Source: Symbiodinium natans (lineage: Eukaryota; Sar; Dinophyceae; Suessiales; Symbiodiniaceae). Taken from it: a stretch of 64,000 bases of DNA. The stretch is taken from the NCBI GenBank assembly GCA_905221605.1, contig CAJNDS010002567.1:272266-336265 (forward strand), given 5' to 3'. How positions within the stretch are numbered: the first letter of the stretch is position 1; the number at the start of each line of letters is the position of its first letter. Made by a program: the position numbers and the translations under genes. Below are positions 45,101-58,900 of the stretch, one piece after another. Under the pieces are notes generated by a model. The model had not been told where the DNA came from and made no database searches. It saw only the letters and a list, made by a program, of their open reading frames with translations.

Positions 45101-47165
45101 TGTGTTAGTCCGCGAATATTGTGGACAACTTGGCGCTGGCCCCAGCAAATGTCTAGTCATCCGTCCAGCCTTGGCGTGTCCACTTCGTGGGGCCTCAGGA
45201 CAGTGGACAGCAACTATCAGAGACAGGAGTTCGACAGTTTCTCAGGGACTTGACTGGCAGGTGCCGTTCTTCTCTTATTTCTGGGCATGTTTTGTGAGCT
45301 GCTAGCTGTTTGTTCAGCGTCCCTTTACCTGCAGGTGCTCTGTATGCTTCTCGCTGGGGTTGCCCTGTCCAAGCGCCCAAGTGCTGGGAGCAACTGGTCC
45401 GGCCACTCTCCTGCCCCTGCAGCGCAAGCTGCATCTTGCCGGAGTACACTCAAGTGCAGACGAACATAGACGAACTACACACGTCGGCCGCGCTTACTTT
45501 ACACTCTACATCATGCTGAGGCTCCGGCGTTTGGCGTTCGATGCCGGGGACATCCGTGGCGGCCTCCCTTTGGCACGGCTATCTGTGAGCAAGGCAGAAC
45601 TTGAGCTTGCAGCCTTGGCAGCGCCTCGCCTCACCTGTGAACACTGTGAAGGCCATTCGGCAGCAACTCCCATGCTTGCAAGAGGCCAGGTGCCGAAGGT
45701 GGCTTTTCAGTGCGACAGTGCCTCTCGGAGGTGTTGCTGGATGTGGCAGAGCTGCTAAACCTGCGGGCGTATGCGAGGACTTACGACCTCTGGCTGCAGT
45801 GGTCTGTCGCGCCTGTAGTGTGTGCATCAGGGTTGAGTTGAGCACTTGCATGAGTAGTGCCAGCAATACACTTCGCGATTCCAACCAAGGTATCTTCTCG
45901 CCCAAGTGCTCTGGCTGAGCTCGAGGAGGCCATCTTGAGTAAAGTCGATTCTTCAAAGCATGGGGGTTGGGGTGTTGGGGCTGGGGCCGGTGGAGTTGCG
46001 GGGGGATGGGTAGGGGCAAACCCCACTCCATGCCTCTTTGAAATTGAGTTAGACCGTTCAAATAGTTGAATGCAATAGCATTTTCCAGTCACTAGGTTCC
46101 TTGTTCAAGCTTCTTGACTTCTGAGGCCCTGAGCAGCGCATCTCAAGCACTGGATATTGATCAAGATCCTCAAGGTCCTCGCAGCGGGGACACGTGTCAG
46201 AGTCACCCTCCACCCGATGTCATTCGTTTGTGATTGAAAAGAGTTTCGAGATGTTTTGTGTGGTGCATGTTTCCATCAGAGGCGGCGGAGAGCTTGTACC
46301 TCTCTGGGGTGGCCGAACTGCACTGACTCGGCAAAGACAGTGTTGGTTTTCCCGAATGCGCAGCAGTAGGCTTCCTTTTTTCAAGAGTTGGGGTCTGGGG
46401 CTGGGAGGTTCCCACCGGCGTGCGTTTTGTGTGCGCACAGCGTTCGAAAGCGTTCGCAAGCGTTCATTCTGAAATGGCACGGGCGCGGAAGGCCTTTGAT
46501 GGGCTCAGCTGAGGCCTGCCGCGGGCTCGGCTGATGTTGGCGAGGACGTTGAGCTCGGCGGCCCACAGCCTGGCCCTCTGCAACATGCAAGGCCAGCACG
46601 GCGTCGTGCTTTTCACGGTGTTTTTCTATGTTGGGTTGGATGCGTGCAGGGGCGAGGCGCGAGCGCATGCTTGCGCAGTGGACCAGTCCGGATGAGATGT
46701 TCAAGCTGGCGCAGCACCAGCCCGGGTCTCGCTTTGTAGAACGCCGTGTAGCATCAGCGATTTTTCACAAAGAGGCTTTGCTGTAGCTGAAGGATCCAGG
46801 TCGCGATCTCGGAGGCATGATGCACAACACCACAGTGTTGGAGACCTCAGGTCCTTGTACGGGCTCATCAGCACTCTATCCATGCTGCTGTTTAGCTGAT
46901 TTGCTCACGTGCAGAGCAAAGTTATTGCGCAGCATGAAATTCCTCATCACTTTGGTAGAGGCAGTAGAGGCAGTGTGGAGACCTATGCAAAATGGGTAGA
47001 TGTGGGTGGCTGTATATGCAGGTTTTGCAGGCATGGCCCCAGAACTTTTCAGTGCGGTCACTTCCAGCCGTACTTCAACAGCAGTTCCTTGAGACAGCTA
47101 CTTGTCACGAGCTGAGCAGCACCCAAATTGCGACCCATGGATAATCTGCCTGCCGCAGTGTGACA
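42160..47165. other. Mostly unrecognised; isolated exon-like stretches
   Basis: Several plus-strand pieces read as plausible protein but match no family I know: about 42350-42590 (GTAIIRCPVETIRMVQEAEA..), 44590-44760 (VEFFGSSLVPEGAAAACMRW..) and 44990-45170 (VANWALASIFRSAEASVQ..). The last is faintly like the helical repeats at 53-62 kb. Homopolymer C runs occur at 44149-44187, and a G/A-rich patch at 42598-42640. No gene model can be supported. Confidence 0.3.
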
Positions 47166-47166
47166 G

Positions 47167-48288
47167 ATGATGGATGGAGCGCCGCCAGCAAAGCGACCCA
47201 GAATGGAGTCGAATGGTGAATCGGGTGGTGTTGCGATACCTTTTGGGGGTGCCATGTCGAGCTTTTCGGCAGGACCCCCGATGTCGGGTCTGGATCCCAT
47301 GGCATCGCTGCTGGCCATGACAAATGCCATGACAACGGGTGTCCCTGGCATGACCAACCCGGCTGTGGCCTTTCCCATGGGCTTGGGTGCCTTTGGTGTG
47401 CCAGGAGCGACGGCGCCTTCGGCTCCTTCCATGCCAGCGGTGCCGCAAGCGATGTCCCAAACGATGCCCCAAACGATGCCCCAAACGATGCCCCAAACGA
47501 TGCCCCAAACGATGCCCCAAACGATGCCCCAAACGATGCCAACGATGCCTCGGTCGGCGCCGCGACCGCGAGCTGGCCCGGTCATCACAAAACCCGCCGT
47601 GCGCACGGCCGACCATCGAAGCCCCACAGAGATCAAGGAGGAGCTTTTCAGGCAGGGAATTGATGTAAAGGGCTTGACATCGACGCGGGAGATGCAGAAC
47701 AAGCTCCATGAGACAGAGGCGAATGTCAAAAGAGCGGAGGCCACTAAGAGGCTTGATCGTCATGCTGACCAGAGGCTATTATCTTGCTTCACTGAGGGCC
47801 TTGCGCCGGGTCAGGATGTGATGCTTAAGATGCTGGAGGGTGGCTCAGATCCCAACACCGTGTCTGAAGGGAGCGGCAGTGGCTTCGCATCTGGGATGAC
47901 TCCACTGCTTGCGGCTGCCTCCTGGGGTAAGGTGGATGAGGTGCGGTTGCTCATCGCCGCGGGAGCGGACCTCCGTGTCCGAACCCCCAACATGAACCAA
48001 ACGGCAATGCACTTGGTGGCCGGCGGCAACATCGAGTCTTGGGGGGTTGAGAAGACCATGGGATTGCTTCGCCTGCTCGTTCACAAGGCGCGTCCCTCTT
48101 CAAAGTCTTGTGGTAGTTAGCCGGTAGTGTCGGGGTTGTATCGGGGTCAGCTCCAACCACTTGCTGGCGACTTGCAGGCTCCAGAACTGCTGGCGGAGAA
48201 GAACGCGTTGGGCAAAACTCCGCTAGATTGTGCCAAATATGAGAAGAAGCGTCAGCAAGCTGCATACCTGGCCAGCCTTCCTCGTTGA
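47167..48288 (+). CDS. Ankyrin-repeat protein with SAP-like motif and QTMP minisatellite
   Basis: ATG 47167 (a second ATG follows at 47170) opens MMDGAPPAKRPRME, a likely nuclear signal. Exon 1 is 47167-48087, exon 2 is 48178-48288. The intron starts GCGCGT and ends CTTGCAG, phase 0, giving LVHK|APELLAEKN. Total length is 343 residues. Domains in order: a Met/Gly/Pro-rich region (20-95), about seven QTMP units (97-125), a SAP-like helix pair (SPTEIKEELFRQGIDVKGL), then ankyrin repeats (FASGMTPLLAAASWGKVDEV.., NQTAMHLVAGGN.., KNALGKTPLDCAKYEKK). SAP motifs bind DNA and ankyrin repeats bind proteins, so a nuclear adaptor role is a reasonable inference. A CCGCAGTGTGACAG stretch just before the ATG could be a splice acceptor, so the start is not certain. 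Confidence 0.8.
47454..47542. repeat. 12-bp in-frame coding minisatellite (QTMP units)
   Basis: Seven near-perfect 12-bp units (CAAACGATGCCC) lie inside the ankyrin gene, coding repeated Gln-Thr-Met-Pro. The unit length keeps the frame, and the near identity of copies indicates recent expansion. Confidence 0.95.
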
Positions 48289-48499
48289 GCGAAGGCAAGT
48301 GAGTAGGCATGCATTTGCAAGATCAGGCAGCAGAGCCTGTCTCGCCAAGTGAAGCAGACTTTGCGATGACATGATTCTCATGGATCCGGGCTTCCACCTA
48401 CACTGTGGAAAGACTCATTCGGCAGCTTATCACCATGGCCGGTCAAAGAAGCAGTCAGAAAAGGTAATCGATGCTGTGCTCGCCTTGGTCCTCCATGTC

Positions 48500-49372
<873 letters not shown>

Positions 49373-52300
49373 TACGCGTGCGGGCATGCGTGCTCTTTCA
49401 CCTCCCATGGTATATTGCCTGACATTGAAGAACCAGCAAAAGTTCAAGCTGGGATTTAGTCAAAAAGGTGCCGTCTTAGTTATTTGCAACTCCGCAGAAA
49501 GCAGCGGGATCCATGTTGCACATTTCGACAACGTAGATTTGATGATCGTGAAATTTGGGATTGTCAGCCCCCCAGCAACCATCTTTGCATGATTACATAG
49601 CAAGACCTTGCTTTCTGATGTTCAGACCGGAGGCTGCAAAGGACACGTAGGAGAAGTTCCAAACTTGAGATCCCACAGCCCGAGACGTAGTAGTCTTCGA
49701 CTGGCAGCAGAGGTTGGAAGTTTATCCTTGCTTCACCTAGCTGTAAACTAAATCAAGCACCTTTCTTGTCATCCCAACAAGCTGCTTCTCGATCCAAGTG
49801 GCTGCTACTCTCCATATCTGCCAAACGTTGCGCGAGCTGGTAAAGCACATTTTTGCTACAGTCAACGTGTCAACGTTGCATTCGGACATCGGACCGCTTA
49901 GTCCGACAGGTCAGTTCCGGCGAGCATGCGCTTTTTTGGCAAGGCATCTTGTGGCACAGCTGCATGTAATTGGAGCTTCAGCAATTGCGGGCATCACAGC
50001 GTCGACGTGTGAGATTCTGTTGTGTGAGTGCAGCTCTCTCCTTCACCAGAGTTGCCAAGGTATGCTGCCATGGGCGAGTCTTTCTTTTGCCAGGTGCATG
50101 TTGCACAATGCTGCACAAGGGGGGGGAGTTTGTTCACGCAAATGTAGTTGCAAAACATCACGGCCACACCTCTATTCTCTGTCCCAATGATTCGGATTTT
50201 TTTGATTCAGTACACGAGCCAGGATGCTCGGATGCTCTTGGCAATCTTGTTGACCATCTATGCCAATCTTGACAGATGTCGGCAGAAGTAGGCATTGCCC
50301 AGTTGTTGGCCACCGCTGCGTTAATCACGAAGCAGGCAGCAGTCTGAGGGAGACGGAGTGGGCATATGTGCGGAAAGAGCCCTGACAAGGCAGTGGTGCG
50401 AGAAGACTCGACGGAAGTTGTGCAGCGGTCCTTGATTCTTGGTGTGCGCTCACGTCCACCTGCCCCCGCTGCTCTGGGGGTAGTTACATGGTCCCTTCAT
50501 ATGGTCCCTTACCTCCTTTACAGGGTTCTGAAGTATGGACCCTTGGGTTGTATAAGGTATATAAGAGTATATAAGGGGTCTCCATTGAAGGGCCCATATT
50601 GAGAGCCCCATGTCACTGCCCTAGGAGCTGCTGCTCCTGCCCTTTTCCTCCAAAACATCCCCAGATCGCATGAGATACCGATCACTGCCTGCCATCAATA
50701 CTTGGCCCTCGTTCGATGCCCGTACCCGAGTCCACATGCATAGTACGGGCACAGGAGGCTGCGCATGGTGCACTGTCGCATGAGCGTAGTAGCCTTGGAG
50801 GATTCTTTTATGTTTGTCCAGACCCTGCATGGACTGCAGTCTTGTCATCCAAGCCAAGCCATTTCCAAGGACAACCTTTCAGAACTCTCTTCGATGTTTC
50901 CAGCATCCTGGCAGAAGGTGTGCAAGTGACATGAATCTTCCTCACAATCTTTCGCAAGTGTGCCTAGCATGCTGGCAAGGTTGGCCGGAAGGACGAACAG
51001 CCTGCAGTACGCCGATGCTCTAAAGGATTATGGGAAGGCCTATACTCTCACACATCCACAGCCCACTTGTGGCAAGATGCGTGAATGAGAACTGTGAGGT
51101 GCTCTGTGGCGTGGACCCGGCAGCAGGCAGAAATGCTCAGAAATCCCAGCAGTTCGTTTCACATGTCGTGTATGTCAATGTCAGGTTTCGTGAAAGCTTG
51201 ATTTTGGCATCCCGGCAGTCAGCTTCGGAAGCTCTGAGGTGAGCGTGCGCTGAGGGCATCTCTTCACATCCTTCGGCGATCCTTGGGAAGTTGCTTGGCA
51301 ATCTCTAGGCATCGTGGCAGCATGCTCCATTTCATGTACTTACTCTGTACTACTCTGTCTCTGTGCTTCTGTAGATCCAAAGCATCTTCAGTTTGAGTGC
51401 CAGGGGTTTTTTGGGGGGTTGGTGCGATCTTTAGGTGGACATCCCTGCACACGCCGCTCGGATTCCCCAAACAGCTGCCTTTGCCCACAGCCTTGGCAGT
51501 TTTTCTCAACAAAAACTGGGAAGTCCTATATTTGTTTTGGTGTCATTGGCATCCGTTCATGTGTTGCTGAGGCAATGTGTGCCGCTTGCTAGACAGGGCT
51601 GACACCGACAGCACTTCCATGGAGTCGGCTGGCAATGAACATGCACAGACATAGCGCCGTGAAGCTCGATTCTTCCAAGTCCGCCTTCGTCACCACGAAG
51701 CAGAGAACAACATTCACAGGACCCTGTGTCTGCGACTCCGTGGCCAACCTTCCCCCTGTTCTTCCTTCTTCGTGGAGGGTTTCATCACCGTCCAGAAAGC
51801 TGTGAGCACGTACCGGCAACAGTCGGGGCTGCACCTTGGCAGCTGTGACAGGAAGGAGCACCACGAACATGAACACCTCTTTGAATCTCGCTGAGAAGAA
51901 GATGCAAAAGGCAACATGAGGCGAGGCAACTCTTCATAATCTGAGAATGGACAAGTTTCCTGACTGTGCGGTTGAGCAAAAAGGAATCTTGTCCTTACTG
52001 TGCTGGCAGAACGCTGAGTGCAACTTCTTTTGCCGAAAGTGTTGCGTTGCAGACTCTGGTAGACAGTGCGCAGGTCTGTCCAACTTTCAACCACTTCAAG
52101 ACCAGCACAGCGTGTGAATGCTGCCACTCAGAAACATCGTTGTGTTTGTTGGACCTCGTCATGGGGGCAGAACATTGGAAGCCTTTCCATTGATGCACAG
52201 CTTTGGGCCTGGAGATCTGTGACCACACCTGTCCGCAAGAGGCTCAGCAGCAAGCGCCTTGAAGTACCCCATGTTTACGTGCCATAAGTGTGAGAGATGC

Positions 52301-52945
52301 TCCATGTTCGTGCAGAAGCAAAGGCAGTCCACAGAGGCAGTAGTAGGGTAAGTATGGCATTGGTAGCCGCAATGGCTGGCGCAGCCGAGGATTGCTGGCT
52401 TTAAGAACTCCTAGTAGGCATGTTTCAATGACGCCGAGTTCTGTTTCCCTCAGAAGGTGCATGGCTGATTTTCTTCCTGAACATGTTCTTCAATGACTGC
52501 AGCAAGGCACTGAAATTCATTACAAGCCTCTCTCGTTATGGGCTGCCTTCATGTTCCAGACATCTTTACTAGTCTTTCTACCTTCTCTCTTCTTAAATAT
52601 GTCCTCCCGTCGTACCCGGACGATTGAATGCTATGCCATGCTCTGCCCCCGACCAACATTCAGAGACAGCATAAGACTCAATTCAAGAGAGAGGGCCAGT
52701 TCCCTCCTAAGCTTTCATTCTTGCAAAAGGCTACTGGCTGCAAAAGAAAGCGCCTGCCCAAATCGCCAATCCGCACACAGGATGTGGGGGAGTAGCTTCT
52801 CAAAAGCTCGGGAAGAGAGCCATCCCCCAAGAAATGCTTGGCCCCATCCCAAAGGGCGGGAAACACAGGGGAGGGCGGACACCCCCAGACAAGGTCCGCT
52901 GCTCCCAAGCTCCTTGAAATCGCAGCGCAAGGGTGACACTGCCAA
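49373..52945. other. Mostly unrecognised; one Cys-rich exon-like stretch
   Basis: At 51966-52193 the plus strand reads ESCPYCAGRTL.. then FNHFKTS..CECCHSE and stops at TGA. The CPYC and CECC pairs could be a zinc ribbon, but I cannot assign a family. At about 50210-50275 a coherent piece reads YTSQDARMLLAILLTIYANL. Nothing else is recognised. Confidence 0.35.
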
Positions 52946-52949
52946 CAGG

Positions 52950-55900
52950 TCTTGGGCAGCGTATTCCGACGCAACACGTGCATCGAAGATTGCCTGCAGC
53001 TCAAGCTGCACGACTGTAATCGTCTGCCAGTACTTGCTGCAGTTCAAGGCTCCATGCAGCATGCCGACACCTTGCTGCGAAGATTGGCGGTCGCGATCCC
53101 CAGGCCAGCATTGTTGACTTTGTGTCCAGGTTGGAGCAGTAAAAGTCAGTCCGTTTGTCTGATTTGGACTGTCTGCGGCGCTGACCACAAGGCAGTGGCC
53201 AACATATTGTGATCGCTGGCGACGGTAGTGGCCTCATGAACTGAAGACGTAGAAGCTCACAGTCGAAAACGCAGGGGGTTGTTGAGTCCGAGGTGACTTC
53301 TCCCGACTTGCTGGCAATGGAAGCTATCTCAATAAGAGGTGCTGCAGGCAGTAGTGCTGCTGTTGTGAATGCGTCGACAGGTCGAGATCGACGGGTGAGA
53401 CCGGACATGTTGAATTACAGCTATATGCTGGACGCTTGTGTTGAGGCTTGGCCCAACAAACTTCGCAGGGCCCGGCCAACGCTGCTCAGGCTCATGGCTT
53501 TCCGTTCAACTGTGGCCCTTGCATGCCCTTGCCATAGACTCGACAGACCGGAGATCGAAGGACTGCGCCATATCACAACGGCGAGACGCGCCCTCCTTGG
53601 CAGCGTCGGCTGCCCAAATAGCCCGAGAAGGTGCAGGCCCTTGGGAAATCCCTGTCAAAGTTTCAAAAGCTTGGGTGATCTTGGGTGTGCAGGCTCCGAA
53701 CCCCAAGGGCCTGCCAACATCATTTGGGGCTGCGGGCAGATGTCGTTGCGAGAGCCAGCCTTGACAATGGCCATCAGAGGCCTTCGGGGCGTGGGTCAGA
53801 TGACAATGCTCTGTCCTCTCAGTGTGTGCAGAGGAACTGTCCGCGCCACGGCATCCGGACTTTCGCCACAGAACATAGCAAATGCTGCCTGGGCCCTCGT
53901 TCTGGCCTGAGTCGATCCGTCGTCTTGCGCTGCAAAGTGTTAGGTCCGCTCGGATGCTACATAGGGATATGGCTATCTAAAGCGCGTGGAGAGCTCGAAT
54001 AGACGAGGCTGCTCCGCTCGCAGCAGGCGAGGAGGTGCCGAGCGCAGAGCAGAGGGTTTCAGAAAGCATCGGTCCAAATCAGAAGAAAACCCCCCAAAAA
54101 GCAAAGGAGGACCAGATACGGAAAAGACAGACAAACGAAATATGCAAACCCGAAACCAAATCTGAGTACAGCATTTCCTTGTGCGGTTGCTGCTGTGCTT
54201 TGGACCTGGGATTTCAGGCCTCATGTTTTTTTTTTGGTGGGGGGTGTTGGGGCTCCTATCTATCCATCTATTTAGCTATACATATGTGTATGTACATATA
54301 TGTATACATATGTATATATATATATATATATATTTCTATATTTATATTTGTTTCTCATTTTTTGTTTTGTTTTCTTTTGTGTTTTTGTTGCTTTTTGTTT
54401 CAGAGGTTAGGATTTTTGAGATTTGGGTTGTTTAAGGCTTAGGATTTTTAAGGTTTAGGGGGCTTTTCGTCGGGTTAACGTTCTATTTCTTTTGTTCTCC
54501 TGATCTTGGCCTCTGTTTTGTCTTGAACCTTGTCTGGTTTTCGATTTCGCGTGTGTTTTCTGATGTTGTCTTTGTTGTGAGCTTGCCTAACTTGTTCTCG
54601 ACTTTAGTTTTTCTATTTGCTGAGCTCCCCTTCGTTCCTTTTGCCTCTGTACTCAGGTGTGCTCTGTGATTTGCAGATCTGCGTTGTTTTCTCATTACTA
54701 TGTCAAGGTCTGTTTGTCAGAGTATATCACTATGCGTGCTTTCCTCATTTCTCCGTTTACTGATTGGCCTCTCCGTGTTCTTTGGTCTCCATCAGATTTT
54801 TGCCGTCAGAGGTGTCTACGGCAATTGCAGACGCTGCACTTCAACAGCAGTGCCAGAGGCATAGATATCCGGCTATACCACAGCATGTCCCCAAACAACG
54901 TGAGCAGCAGCTTCCGAGGCTGGTCTGGGAATCAAGGCCTGGCAAACCTGGCGCAGTCATCTGCCAGGCTGTGGTTTGCTGATGTTTTTGATTTGCTTGC
55001 TGTTGTTGCTTTGCAACGTAGTCGTGATCTATGACTGGAGAGCTTCCAGGTTGGCATCCGGGAAGCAGCCGGCAATTGCTGCTGCCAGTTTTAGGGGCAG
55101 AGAGGCTGCCCAGCTACTTGTCACTGACATGTCTGCTTACCATGTCTACCTCTGGAGGCCATGAACAGTATGGATCCGCAGAACTTGGCCAATCTCGCAT
55201 GAGATTGCAGCACTTTGGAGGCATGTGAAGAAGTGCGCTCGATTTCGATTTGTCAAAGGGCACGAAGTAAGAGCATATTGGAGGGTTTCCATGAGATGTG
55301 ACGTGGCATGGACATGTCGAATATAGGGCTTGCAGTCAAAGACTGCATGACTGAGCAATGCAATTCACCCAATTTTGCATCATGACGGCTTGCAAGAGTA
55401 GTCTTGATCCAATGCGGGAAGGCAGCTGCGATGCCAAGCTAACTTGTAGCACATGGTCGCTTATAGCAAAGCACGTTTAGTGCAGAAATGCCTTGAAAAC
55501 AAGGTGCTCACATCTGCCTTGATTGGCACTCTTATGGAGCACTGCATGGAGCACTGCATGGAGCACTGCATGGAGCAGTGTATGGAGCACTGCATGAAGG
55601 CAGTGGGCCTTCTGCCGCTGAAGACGACTGACGAGACGGCGAAAGTGAAAGTTTCTGCTTTGACCTCGGTGATTTTTGTTTCTGGGGATTGGTGGGCTGG
55701 CAAACGTTGCTTTCCGCATCCAGCCGAGAGGAATCTGACCCGCAACATCCCAGCAATCTGGCCCGAAGGCCCGAACATGATCGATCCGAGCGTTGCTGCT
55801 CCCAAATGTTGACAACGTTTGACAAGAGATGAGCCCGTTTCATGCGAGTATGCTCTTCTGGAGAGGTATGCAGCGCCTCGATGTGGCAGGCTTTAATGCT

Positions 55901-58900
55901 TGGAGTGCTTATGTTGCTGCCTTTCCGCTGTCATCACCCCAGCCGTGCTGTCGCATGCACATGCGATGGTGCGCCACAAACAAGAGCCCAAACGAAAACG
56001 CTTGTGAACCTGAGAGCACCTCTTATTCGTCAATGCCCCCGTTCTTCGCCTCTCTAGCTTTCTGTAGTGATCTAAACGGTACTTTCCTCGCGCAGTTTCA
56101 AACTCATTCAGTTCTCATGAGAACTGACTCCGATAGCAGCGTCTTCTTGGCTGGTCTACTTCAACAATTTCATCTCATGAAGTCCGAACTCTGCCAGCGC
56201 AAGTGAAGTATGACCCACGACTCCTGCACCTCCGGACTTTGGAGTCGAACGCAGCTTCTGAACACAGTAGTGACTCAGTAGTGATCAAAAATGATCAAAA
56301 CACTGCTTCGAGGACAACAGGAATGTTTTTGAGATTGGGAGATTCCAGTGCAGTGGATGCCATGCTCTTTCACCACAGGTTGCTGCTTTCACATGATTTC
56401 TCACAAATAGCTCACGGCTGGTATAAATGGAACAGCATGATTTTTGGCGCAGTGCTAAATAGCTTTTCATGATGACCATGCTGAGTATAGGTCGCCTTGC
56501 TGCTTGTGTTTCTGAGTGGTCTCTCTTCGGCCAGATGGCAACCGTCGATGGAAGCGCTCTGTTCTCAAGGAACCTCGGCTGAAAATTCATGACTCCGTAC
56601 GAGCATCAGGGCATCCATGAGCATCCCATGGTTTGGAAAGTTTGGAGAGCCTTGCTGGAGATGGTCTCGCGAGGCCTCCAGCTGAAGCATGAGCTTGACC
56701 CACAGGCCATCGCAAATCAGGCCAGTTTTAAGAGAGGAGAGTCTCATGGTCTCCTGTGACCAGACGGTGCGTCGATCCCGGCAGCACAGAGTTTTGAATG
56801 CTGTTGCTTGGCAGGTTCGGGGGCGCAGGAGACCTGGATACAATGGCCTGGCATTGCTACAGGGTCTTGAGCCCGTCACGTTTGGTATCTTCTGCTGCAC
56901 AGCACAGATGGTGCCCCAAGCTGCGCCGATTGCTACAGAAGTTGAGGTCCAGGCTGCACCTTACTGCAAAAGCTTGCGCGGGTGCCTCAGAGCGTGTGTG
57001 TTTAGTCTGAGCATCGGTGAGTTCAGAGTCCAATGTCGCTAAGGTGTTCCACCAACCAGAACTTGGTCAACACGGCCTGGACGTGGGCGGTGGTGAGCTA
57101 CCGTGGCTCGGCGACACATCGGCCATTTGCATGCTTTCACACTGCAAGATGGCTTGAATTTGAACCTACTGCATTGAACTCTCCAGGGGAAGAATCTGGG
57201 AGGTTTGGCCTTGCACCTCAAGTTCCGAAGGCTAAACGGTCTCAGGAGCAGCATGCCTCACCCGCTAGTCGCTAGGGTTTTGCGTTTCATGTGCTTCGCT
57301 GTAGAGACACATACGGAGAAATACACAACTATTGTTTTTGACAAAAGGTTTCCCCAGGCCTTTGTTATGCCCATGTGCCATTGGCCCCATATGATTTCTC
57401 TTGCCGAGGTGGCGAAGCTTCACCAGGCGCCCCGAAGCTCTCATCACTTTACCTTCTTGAGAGTCCAAGAGCCTGTGTTCCGAGGATGGCATGATGCCCA
57501 TTGTTCTCCGACCAAACGAATAAGGATTCCCGGAAATACGCCGCGTAGCCTGGCTCAGTCGCCCAAATCTTGAACCTTGCTCTCGGAACAGACATAAACC
57601 GATACGAACTTGGTTGAGCCGGTGTCGGGGCATTCGTGTGCGGCTTTCTGTCATGGCATACAGTACAGTCTACAGTTCTTGACTGAGAAATCACTACACC
57701 GCCCTGAAAGGCCACCTTGGGTCACTCCTGAAGTCACACTTGAAAAGAGTTGGTGGAAGGAACCGTTGTAGGTCTTGGATTGTGCAGAGCCATAGGCATT
57801 GCAAGGATCTCTTCTGCGCGAAGTGGCAGTGGCTTCCTTGCAGGTGCGACGATGAAAAGCGCCTTCAGCTGAGTTGAAGAGCTGCGATCTCAGTCTTTTC
57901 TATGCTTACGACACGCACTGCAACAGAAGCAAAGACAGCGCGAAACAGTTGTTCAGGACATTTGGGATTGATGCCTCCAGGTCCGACACGCAGCACATTG
58001 GGAATTTTGTCTGGACGCTAGCGACATTGCAGGTGCACTGCAGGTGCGGCAGTTGACACACAGTCAGTGTACTGGATATGCTTGGCAGTTGCATGTTGTT
58101 GCTCAGGTTTGTTGCTTTTGTTGCTGACCAGTTAGTTGAGCAGTTGTTTCGACAAGGCTGCCGCTGCAAGTCCTGGGCTTGCAGTGTTGCCGAAAAGCCT
58201 GCCAGCCCACTTTCCAGGACGTGAGCAGCAGTCTGGGAGCGAAGTGAGCTGTTTATGAAGTAACCAAGCACGCCGCTTGCAGGGCGCTTCTCTAGAGATG
58301 CTGATGCAGCTGCTTTCAGGAGCCTGCCAATACTGGCTGGGCCACGGCATGCTCCGCCGAGCGACAGGTGAGGGTGAAAGGTGAGTATATAACGCGAGAA
58401 GCAAGAAGAGCTCTGCTGGTGCTTTTCCTTTTCGGTGCCAATCCGAGAACGGAAGGAGCAGCTCCTGGCAACGATTCTGAAAGAGGCCCTTGCCGGGCCT
58501 GTTTTGCTCTGGATGAAGTCTGCCTGCCTTCTGTTGCGAGGCGGCAGTTGAACGTAAATGGCCCTCCAGGCCATTCGGCTGTCATCGATGACTCGCCCTC
58601 GACAGCCGGCTGGAGCCTGAAGCTATCGTTGGCAGTGGCTCGGAGTTGGAGATGTTGGAGTGGTTTGCCAGTTCTTCGACTGCCTGGATGCGCTTCCAAG
58701 CCGGAGCTTTGTGAGCCATCGGCCCACATTTTGGAAGTTGCGCTTCGATTTGCTCATCTGCAGTGGCGTTTTGTGCGTTGCCTTCTCCGATGCTCAGTGA
58801 TTCCTGTGAGGGTTGCTTGAGTTGCCTGAGGTCCGGTCGGCAACCTGCTTGGACCGGCATTGGAGGCTCGGGAAGGGGCGAAGGAGCGGTTTATGCCCGA

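Noticed and set aside
46381-46704. Minus-strand frame MNISSGLVHCASMRSR..
   Set aside because: No recognised motif and no splice or context support; considered chance.
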